Positions 56,101 to 64,000 of a stretch of DNA of 64,000 bases are shown piece by piece. How positions within the stretch are numbered: position 1 is the stretch's first letter; each line of letters starts with the position of its first letter. The notes beneath the pieces were generated by a model. The model searched no databases. It saw only the letters and a program-made list of their open reading frames with translations, and had not been told where the DNA came from. The stretch lies in NCBI GenBank assembly GCA_037349315.1, contig JBAIAC010000003.1:8556501-8620500 (forward strand), in the 5' to 3' direction. Source of the DNA: Chelydra serpentina. Taxonomy: Eukaryota; Chordata; Testudines; Chelydridae. Both the position numbers and the translations under genes were made by a program.

Positions 56101-57258
56101 AAAATTAAGTGAGGTAAGATGCAAGGAGAAATACACCAGGAAAATGTACCAGATGTTTAAGGACAAACATATTATACTCACGAGCTAGGAATGGGTAGAA
56201 AGAGGTTTAACTCTTTGTTTAAAGACAAATATCGTTAAGGGAAATAAAAGTAGTTTGGGAAATATCTAAACCATCTGGTAAGAGAAACAATGGGGATAGT
56301 ATTTACTTCAGGAGTGTTGTGAAGATTAGGTAACATTTGTAAAGTGCTCTGAAGATAGAAATGCATGTAACACTTGGGTATTATTAGATGGGGAAACAGC
56401 AAGCACGGCATCAGAGCCTCACTACTGGAGAGCTAGTGATGTGTGGATAAAATAAGAATGTTCTCACTAATCTTTAATGTCTGAACAGGTTACCGGCTGC
56501 ACCTCCCACCCTCAACCTCTCTCCCAAAACAGAGAGAAAAGGGGGAAAAATGCAGCAATGAATAACTAAGGGTCTGGGAATGAACAAATGGAATGAATTG
56601 CTCTAAGCGGGGGAGGGGAACCTGAGAAATATCATCTGTCTTTCTCTCTGTGTCTGGCAGAAGATTTACAAAGGATTTTTTTTAAGGTTTTTTTTTTAAT
56701 ATTCAGTGGTTCAGTTCTTGAGTGAGGCAGGGCATTAACATCATTCTTTTCCATTTTATGACACTTCTCAAAGTTGAATCATTCACAGCAGATGGCTCCA
56801 TGAATAGTGGATATTTCCATAAATAATGACAGATTTCCCTCCGCTCTACATACCCGGGTCTTTTGTGTGCTAGCTGGTGATGTACATTCAAATTCTGGTC
56901 AGCCAGTAAGCCCATATAGCACCATTGTCATTTCAACAAGCAGGCTCACATATTGTTAAAACAATGAACTCACCATCCCGTCTGATTCAAAAGTATTTGT
57001 TCCAAACAATGCTGAGATATAAAGGCAGAATCTAGGAGGCATTTAATGGAATCTAATACATGGATTGTGAAGCACTCCACAACCAATGCAAATGAATACA
57101 TATAATGTGGCGGTGTTACACGACATCAGGGAACTATGGGATTCAACTGAGAAACCACTGGAGTTTAGTGGGGAAGGCAAGTCTGCTGAAATGCTGGGGC
57201 CAAACCTCTCTGGTGATGACGACAGCAAAGTTGTGGCAAGGCAGGTTGAAGAAGAAGA
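56101..57258. other. Unique DNA
   Basis: Nothing recognised. T-runs at 56676-56698. Confidence 0.4.
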
Positions 57259-57338
57259 ATCATAGAATCTCAGGGTTGGAAGGGACCTCAGGAGGTCATC
57301 TAGTCCAACCCCCTGCTCAAAGCAGGACCAATCCCCAA

Positions 57339-60154
57339 CTAAATCATCCCAGCCAGGGCTTTGTCAAGCCTGACCTTAAAAACCGCTAAGGAAGGAGATT
57401 CCACCACCTCCCCAGGTAACCCATTCCAGTGCTTCACCACCCTACTAGTGAAAAAGTTTTTCCTAATATCCAACCTAAACCTCCCCCTCTGCAACTTGAG
57501 ACCATTACTCCTTGTTCTGTCATCTTCTACAACTGAGAACAGTCTAGATCCATCTTCTTTGGAACCCCCTTTCAGGTAGTTGAAAGCAGCTATCAGATCC
57601 CCCCTCATTCTTCTCTTCTGCAGGCTAAACAATCCCAGTTCCCTCAGCCTCTCCTCATAAGTCATGTGCTCCAGCCCCCTAATCATTTTTGTTGCCCTCC
57701 GTTGGACTCTTTCCAATTTATACACATCCTTCTTGTAGTGTGGGGCCCAAAACTGGACACAGTACTCCAAATGAGGCCTCACCAGTGCCGAATAGAGGGG
57801 AATAATCACGTCCCTCGATCTGCTGGAAATGCCCCTACTTATACAGCCCAAAATGCCGTTAGCCTTCTTGGCAACAAGGGCACACTATTGACTCATATTC
57901 AGCTTTTCGTCCACTCTAACCCCTAGGAACTTTTCTGCAGAACCGCTGCCCAGCCATTCGGTCCCTAGTCTATAGCAGTGCATGGGATTTTTCCATCCTA
58001 AGTGCAGGACTCTGCACTTGTCCTTGTTGAACCTCATCAGATTTCTTTTGGCCCAATCCTCTTATTTGTCTAGGTCCCTCTGTATCCTATCCCTACCCTC
58101 CAGCGTATCAACCACTCCTCCCAGTTTAGTGTCATCTGCAAACTTGCTAAGGGTGCAGTCCACACCATCCTCCAGATCGTTGATGAAGATATTGAACAAA
58201 ACCGGCCCCAGCACCGACCCTTGGGGCACTCCACTTGATACCGGCTGCCAGCTAGACATGGAGCCATTGGTCACTACCCGTTGAGCGCGACCATCCAGCC
58301 AGTTTTCTATCCACATTACCGTCCATTCATCCAGCCCATACTTCTTTAACTTGCTGGCAAGAACACTGTGGGAGACTGTATCAAAAGCTTTGCTAAAGTC
58401 AAGAAATAGCACATCCACTGCTTTCCCCTCATCCACAGAATCAGTTATCTCATGATAGAAGGCAATTAGGTTAGTCAGGCATGACTTGCCCTTGGTGAAT
58501 CCATGCTGACTGTTCCTGATCACTTTCCCCTCCTTTAAGTGGTTCAGAATTGATTCCTTGAGGACCTGTTCCATGATTTTTCCAGGGACTGAGGTGAGAC
58601 TGACTGGCCTGTAGTTCCCCGGATCTTCCTTCTTCCCTTTTTTAAAGACTGGGACTACATTAGCTTTTTTCCAGTCATCCGGGACCTCCCACAATTGCCA
58701 TGATTTGTCAAAGATAATGGCCAATGGCTCTGCAATCACATTGGCCAACTCCTTTAGCACCCTCGGATGCAGTGCATCCGGCCCCATGGACTTGTGTTCG
58801 TCCAGCTTTTCTAAATAGTCCCGAACTACTTCTTTCTTCACAGAGGGCTGGTCACCTCCTCCCCATACCGTGCTGCGGCGTGCAGCCGCCTGGGAGCTGA
58901 CCTTGTCTGTGAAGACAGAGGCAAAAAAAGCATTGAGTACACTAGCTTTCTCCACATCCTCTGTCACTAGGTTCCCTCCCTCATTCAGCAAGGGGCCCAC
59001 ACTTTCCTTGACTTTCTTCTTGTTGCTTACATACCTGAAGAAACTCTTCTTGTTACTCCTAACATCTCCGGCTAGCTGCAACTCCAAGTGTGATTTGGCC
59101 TTCCTAATTTCACTCCTGCATGCCTGAACAATATTTTTATACTCCTCCCTAGTCATTTGACCAATCTTCCACTTCTTGTAAGCTGCTTTTTTGTGTTTAA
59201 GACGAGCAAGGATTTCACTGTTAAGCCAAGCTGGTCGCCTGCCATATTTACTTTTCTTTCTACGCATCCGGATGGTTTGTTCCTGCAACCTCAATAAGGA
59301 TTCTTTAAAATACAGCCAGCTTTCCTCGACTCCTTTTCCCCTCATGTTATTCTCCCAGGGGACCTTGCCCATCAGTTCCCTGAGGGAGTCAAACTCTGCT
59401 TTTCTGAAGTCCAGGCTCTGTATTCTACTGCTCTCCTTTCTTCCTTGTGTCAGGATCCTGAACTCGACCATCTCATGGTCACTGCCTCCCAGGTTCCCAT
59501 CCACTATTGCTTCCTCTACTATTTCTTACCTGTTTGTGAGCAGCAGGTCAAGAAGAGCTTTTCCCCTAGTTGGTTCCTCCACACTTGCACCAGGAAATTG
59601 TCCCCTACACTTTCCAAAAACTTCCTGGATTGTCTGTGCACCACTGTATTGCTCTCCCAGCAGATATCGGGGTGATTAAAGTCACCCATGAGAACCAGGG
59701 CATGTGATCTAGTAACTTCTGTTAGTTGCTGGAAGAAAGCCTCGTCCACCTCATCCCCCTGGTCTGGTGGTCTGTAGCAGACTCCCACCACGACATTACC
59801 CTTGTTGCTCACACTTCTCAATTTAATCCAGAGACTCTCAGGTTGTTCTGCAGTTTCATACTGGAGCTCTGAGCAGTCATACTGCTCTCAGACATACAAC
59901 GCATCTCCCCCACCTTTTCTGCCCTGCCTATCCTTCCTGAACAGTTTATATCCATCCATGACAGTACTCCAATCATGTGAGTTATCCCACCAAATCTCTG
60001 TTATTCCAATTGCATCATAATTCCTTGACTGTGCCAGGACTTCCAGTTCTCCCTGCTTGTTCCCCAGGCTTCTTTCATTTGTGTATAGGCATTTAAGATA
60101 ACTCACTGATCGTTCTGCTGTCCCAGTATGGGGAGGAGCCCTCCCCTCTTGCAC
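57339..60154 (-). pseudogene. CR1 copy A ORF2: endonuclease-reverse transcriptase, five visible lesions
   Basis: AP endonuclease at 60154-59480: GITEIWWD (catalytic Glu block), [11 protein letters not shown] (Asp/Asn block) and SDHEMV (59466-59483). Reverse transcriptase about 59200-58070 with [20 protein letters not shown] and the catalytic box FADD at 58131-58142, intact. The conserved C-terminal domain ends at 57339. Lesions: TGA at 59888-59890, a 1-nt loss near 59582 (judged against copy B), TAA at 59526-59528, TAA at 58062-58064 and TAG at 57885-57887. The RT and tail share one frame. The 480-codon stretch 59504-58062 is the longest open frame in the window. Confidence 0.96.
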
Positions 60155-60230
60155 TCACCTACTTGTGCTTCCTCCCGGTATCCCACTTCCCCACTTATCT
60201 CGGGGCTTTGGTCTCCTTCCCCCGGTGAAC

Positions 60231-61234
60231 CTAGTTTAAAGCCCTCCTCACTAGGTTAGCCAGCCTGCTTCCAAAGATGCTCTTCCCTCTCTTTGTCAGG
60301 TGGAGCCCGTCTCTGCCTAGCACTCCTTCTTCTTGGAACACCATCCCATGGTCAAAGAATCCAAATGCTTCTCTCCAACACCATCTGCGTAGCCATTCAT
60401 TGACTTCCAGGATTCGACAGTCTCTACCCCGGCCTTTTCCTGCCACAGGGAGGATAGACGAGAACACCACTTGCACCTCAAACTCCTTTATCCTTCCCAG
60501 AGCCACGTAGTCTGCAGTGATATGCTCAAGGTCATTCTTGGCAGTATCATTGGTGCCCACGTGGAGAAGCAGGAAGGGGTAGCGATCTGAGGGCTTGATG
60601 AGTCTTGGCAGTCTCTCCGTCACATCATGAATCCTAGCAAGTAGCACACCTCTCGGTTTTCCCGGTCAGGGCGGCAGACAGATGACTCAGTCCCCCTGAG
60701 GAGAGAGTCCCCGACCACCACCACCCTCCTCCTCCTCTTGGGAGTGGTGGTCGTGGAATCCCCATCCCTAGGACTGTGCATCTCATGCCTTCCAATCGGT
60801 GGAGTCTCCTTCTGCTCTGTTCACTCAGATGTATCATTCACTCCACTCTCTGCACTAGTACCTGTGGAGAGAACATGAAAACGGTTGCTCATCTGAATCG
60901 CCGTTTCTGGTACATGGACTTGTCTCGTACTCTTTCCTCTTCTGGAGGTCACATGCCGCCAATTATCCTCACTGTCCTGTCCCCGCTGCGTAGCCTGCTC
61001 TGAATCTCCAGAACACTGTGCCCGCTGAAGCCTATCCTGATGTCTAACCAGGAACTCCTCATTTTCTCTTATGGAACGCAGGGTTGATACTCGTTTCTCC
61101 AGACCTTGAATCTTCTCCTCCAATATGGAGATCAGCTTGCACTTTGTACAAACAAAGTCGCTTCTATCCTGTGGAAGAAAGACAAACATGGCACATCCTG
61201 TGCAGGTCACGACAGCGGATCGCTCAGCATCCAT
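60231..61234 (-). pseudogene. CR1 copy A ORF1: zinc finger plus SGNH esterase
   Basis: Start Met at 61232-61234. Residues 11-32 hold a C-x2-C-x14-C-x2-C zinc finger (CTGC ... CTKC), then a heptad-like segment (ISILEEKIQGLEKRV), a linker, and an esterase. The esterase has GDSLLRG (Ser codon 60704-60706), LLLHVGTND, and the terminal DGLHLTKRG with the catalytic Asp-x-x-His. Lesions: TGA at 60821-60823 and a deletion of about 7 nt near 60635 that shifts the frame. Zinc finger and esterase in ORF1 are documented for turtle and other CR1s. The LTR sits directly upstream of the start codon. Confidence 0.93.
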
Positions 61235-61658
61235 AGTGTGACGGTGTTCCCCATAAAACTTTATGGGGAGATGCTTATAAATGTATATATGTAACTAAAA
61301 TATGTTTTATGCTACATGTGCCATGTAACATATCTCTGTGAAAGTTATGACCTACTGAATTTACTCCTCCTGTTTGTATGCATGTATCATTGTTGTAGTG
61401 GGAGTTATGAAGATTGGTTTTATATTTGCTGGTTTTGTACATAGCCTTTGTAAGTGCATGGGATCATCTTTGGAGCAAAGAATGCCTGTTAAATGCGAGC
61501 ACTTGACAGACAAAAGACGTTGCAGACCCCAATCCACATTGGGGCCGGGTCTGGAATGCAACTGGTTAGACTGGTTAGGGCGCATGGGCAGGTGACTTGC
61601 CCATGTGATCCCAAAACTCCAGGGCAACTGGATCCTACGCAGGGAGAGGAAGAAAGGC

Positions 61659-61666
61659 TATAAAAA
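61659..61666 (+). promoter_or_regulatory. TATA box of the LTR promoter
   Basis: TATAAAAA about 420 bp into the LTR, 312 bp before the ATTAAA signal. Position and sequence fit an RNA polymerase II LTR promoter. Whether it is active is unknown. Confidence 0.6.
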
Positions 61667-61977
61667 CCCTTGCAAGACCCTTCCATTTTGTCTTCAGCTG
61701 GCTAAAGGGAGAGGCTCTCCACCCCCCCAGGGACATTCCTGAGGGGAACTGAACAAAGGACAAAGACACTAAGGGGTGTGAGAGTCTGCTGGACTCAGCT
61801 GGGCCCAGGCTAATTCTACAGCCTGTAAAAAGGAAAATATCCGAATCTGGTGAGGCTTTTATCTGTGTTAACTTTGAATAGACATAGATGTGCGTGTTTT
61901 ATTTTATTTTACTAAGTAACTTGCTTTGTTCTGTCTGTCACTACTTGAAAATCACTTAAATCCTATTTTCTGTACTT

Positions 61978-61983
61978 ATTAAA
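61978..61983 (+). terminator. Polyadenylation signal variant in the LTR
   Basis: ATTAAA, a common AATAAA variant, in the expected R-region position. The other copy has a matching ATTAAA on the minus strand near 52357. Confidence 0.5.
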
Positions 61984-62091
61984 ATCACTTTTTACTTATT
62001 AAGTTTCCTTGAGTACGAGTTAGTGCCTTGGGACAGCGATCAGGTGTGCATACCTTTCTATCTTTGCAATAGAAGGCGAACTATTTATGAG

Positions 62092-62122
62092 TTTACCCTG
62101 TATAAGCTTTATACAGGGTAAA
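62092..62122 (+). repeat. Perfect hairpin in LTR U5, copy A
   Basis: 14-bp arms TTTACCCTGTATAA / TTATACAGGGTAAA separated by GCT. The same 31 bp, fully complementary, occur in the other LTR even though surrounding bases differ. Confidence 0.92.
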
Positions 62123-62382
62123 ACGGATTTATTAAGGGGTTGAACCTCCTTGGAGTTGAGCAGCTGGGTGTCAAAGGCAAGAGCGCTTCCAGGGGCCTTA
62201 CAGTGGTGAGTGGACTTGGTTCGGACCTGGGTCTGGGTTTGCAGCAGATCAGTGGAATCTGGCTCAAAACAGACAGGATTCGGGAGTCCCAAGCTGGAAA
62301 AGGCCTGGAAGCAGGGGCAGAAGTAGCCTTGGCACACCAGGTGGCAGCACCAAGCAGGTCTCTGTGGCCCCTACCCGTCACA

Positions 62383-62860
62383 CATAGTCTCTTCCTTCTA
62401 AGGGTTTCCTCACTTGTGGCAGAAGCTACTCAGGGAAACCTGCAAGAGGGATGCTGCGGCAGGCTCACTCCAGGCAAACTCCCAGGCAGACTCCTCCTGT
62501 TTGCTTCTCTGCTGTTCGCTGGTTCACAGCTGACTGTCTTTTTATAAGAGTCAGGCCCAACTGGAACAAAGCACTCCCAATTCACACTGTTCAAACAGGC
62601 AATCAAACAATCAAGCACACGGTCAAACTGCCAAACTGTCCCCTCAACAGACACTCAGATACTCACCAGTGCAGTCCCCCTAAGGCAGCACTCAGCGTAC
62701 CTCCGCTCAGACAGACCCCAGGCAAACTCCAGGCAAAAGAATGCAGCCTTGGGAACACCTCCATAAGACCTAGAGGTAGAGCTGGAAAGAGGACTTCCTT
62801 AGCTACTTAACAGAGGTCAGAAGGGAGTGGGAAACAGCTACAGAGTGATGCAAAGGGAGT
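62383..62860 (-). other. CR1 copy A 5' UTR
   Basis: On the minus strand, a GC-moderate leader with imperfect direct repeats of GCCTGGAGT-type words (GGAGTTTGCCTGG at about 62480 and 62720) and a CTTATAAAAAGAC stretch. It leads directly into the ORF1 start, interrupted by the LTR. CR1 leaders contain an internal promoter in other species; the exact 5' limit here is not certain. Confidence 0.7.
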
Positions 62861-62937
62861 GTGATGGGCCTATAAGCCAGGTGTGGCTAAATGTAAACCA
62901 TCCTCTGCTACATGCTGTTTAACCTTAGAAGGAAGGG

Positions 62938-63115
62938 TGGTAGTGTGGTTAAGACGCTGCACTTGGAAACCAGCAACTGGGAGTTGAACTAATTGCAATA
63001 GGGAATTGAGGCACAGATACTACCTATCAGAATAACACAACTTTCTTACCTACTAGGAGTGCCCTGAGGTACCCAAGGCACTATGGTGATCAAGGCTGTA
63101 TAACTGCCTAGATGA
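62938..63115 (+). repeat. Probable SINE relic
   Basis: GGTGGTAGTGTGGTTAAGAC then GGAATTGAGGCACAG and ACCCAAGGCACTATGG resemble a MIR-like head and degraded core. Confidence 0.4.
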
Positions 63116-63327
63116 ATAAAACATGGAAAGGAACATAGGAGTCTGTGCAGTGCATGGAGCTGGTGTTATGTAGTATAAAACAAACACTTGGAGTATTGAG
63201 GCTCTAATTAAACTTTAGGGTCTAGCGAATACACAAACTCTCTCTTGCATGGTTTATGCAATCAAAATCCACCACAGAATTGCAGCTCATCGGGCTTCCA
63301 GAACTCACAGCTGTTCGTTACTTACTA

Positions 63328-63475
63328 TGGGTCAGATTCTCAGCTAGTGTAGATCAGAATAGCTCCATTAAAGCCAATGGGCCACATCCCCAGCTGATGT
63401 AAATCAGCACAGCTCAGTTTACTTCAATGAAGCTATGCCAGCTGATAGCAGGTGAGGATCTGGCCCCATATATGA
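63328..63475. repeat. Old palindromic relic (TTTACACC family)
   Basis: GGGTCAGATTCTCAGCTAG at one end and the complement CAGGTGAGGATCTGGCCCC at the other, with CCATTAAAGCCAATGGG in the middle. Confidence 0.55.
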
Positions 63476-64000
63476 ATCCTCTCAGGCATGGAAACAAAGT
63501 TTAGTTGGAAAGAATTTCTAAGAAACTAAAGGACTTGAGCAGAGATGGAAAGTGCTCTCCCCTGGTGCAGAATTTCTCTCCCGTGGGGTGTGGTAGTCAG
63601 TGATACATGATATTCATATCTTATAGAGACAGAAGCAAGAAGGTGGCTCTTTTCTCAGGACATTAAGAGCAAAATATTAAAAGATCCTTATCAGAGCAAT
63701 AATTTATGGTTAACTTATTGCTTCAAGTGCTCGTAATCTGCCATCAATATACATTTCTATCAAATGACCATGTAAATAATTAATAGACCTAATTTTGTCA
63801 GTGATGCTAGGTCAGGTTTCACTGTAGAAGGTTAATGCTATTATTTAATTCTTTATTTATGTGATTAGCTGCCCTAATCAGGCCTGTTTTAATGAGGTCT
63901 TGGGTTTAGGAATGCTATGACTGACTTGCATGGCACCATCCTGGCGTTTTTTCAAAAGCTGAATCTTGATGTTTCAGTGCTATAGCTGTGGATGCTGACC
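63476..64000. other. Unique AT-rich DNA
   Basis: No repeat recognised. Contains TAAT- and ATTA-rich words (GTAAATAATTAATAG) and no long homopolymers; a plausible place for non-coding constraint, not more. Confidence 0.35.

Larger units (their letters stand above)
61237..62382 (+). mobile_element. Solo LTR (1146 bp), 5-bp TSD at the CR1 ORF1 start
   Basis: TGTGACGG ... CCGTCACA, with duplication CATAG at 61232-61236 and 62383-62387. TATAAAAA at 61659-61666, ATTAAA at 61978-61983, then a U5 containing the perfect hairpin 62092-62122. This order sets the plus orientation, opposite to the CR1 host. No retroviral genes flank it. The second family member is at 51937-53371. Confidence 0.93.
57259..62860 (-). 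mobile_element. CR1 LINE copy A, nearly full length, with an LTR in its 5' part
   Basis: Order on the minus strand: 5' UTR (about 62860 to 62383), LTR insertion, ORF1 (61234 to 60231), ORF2 (60154 to 57339), 3' UTR and tail ending at 57259 with the complement of ATCATAGAATCTCAG. Net length about 4.45 kb, close to a full-length reptilian CR1 (roughly 4.5 kb). Only a handful of lesions break the ORFs, so this copy is fairly young. The 5' boundary is approximate: I see no clear duplication, which is common for CR1. Confidence 0.93.

Overview
This is a vertebrate nuclear window, most likely from a turtle. The CR1 LINEs carry an octamer tail (ATTCTATG repeats) and a zinc-finger plus esterase ORF1. 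There are tRNA-derived SINEs that borrow the CR1 3' end, as described for tortoise Pol III SINEs, and abundant MIR-like SINE relics. TIR elements of PIF-like, hAT, Tc1/mariner and pogo/Tigger type and Penelope-like fragments are also present. A crocodilian is a weaker alternative, and the species cannot be named from sequence alone. I found no host exon, rRNA, tRNA gene or CRISPR. Every recognisable coding stretch belongs to a retroelement and is broken. The window reads as intergenic or intronic DNA.

Layout. 0-20 kb is mostly AT-rich unique DNA with MIR relics, short palindromic MITEs, CR1 3' fragments, a Penelope-type inverted dimer (11.4 kb) and a four-element nest (17.2-18.8 kb). 20-28 kb holds three solo LTRs (20295-21778, 23768-24475, 26160-26755), each with a target-site duplication, and a Penelope-like GIY-YIG relic near 22.4 kb. 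28-35 kb has a head-to-head CR1 fragment, a PIF-like MITE, a 965-bp Tc1/mariner-type element and a hAT element inside an old CR1. 35-46 kb contains three copies of a CpG-rich TIR element, a fourth solo LTR (35912-37375) with internal tandem repeats, a decayed CR1 RT fragment, a second Penelope-type inverted dimer and SINEs.

47.5-53.6 kb is an old plus-strand CR1 split by a Tc1/mariner-type element and by a solo LTR that itself carries a MITE. 57.26-62.86 kb is a nearly full-length minus-strand CR1 with ORF1 and ORF2 only lightly damaged. Another solo LTR of the same family as the 52-kb one is inserted exactly at its ORF1 start codon. The remaining sequence is unique.

The nests give relative ages. 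CR1 copies are the oldest hosts, LTRs entered CR1s and MITEs, and the PIF-like MITEs entered LTRs in three of five cases. All six LTRs lack an internal region, which implies LTR-LTR recombination. I saw no new gene system. The most unusual structures are the Penelope-type inverted dimers that share one outer breakpoint, the strongly conserved U5 hairpin of the 1.15-kb LTR family, the CpG-rich TIR elements, and a few perfect palindromes in otherwise unique DNA.
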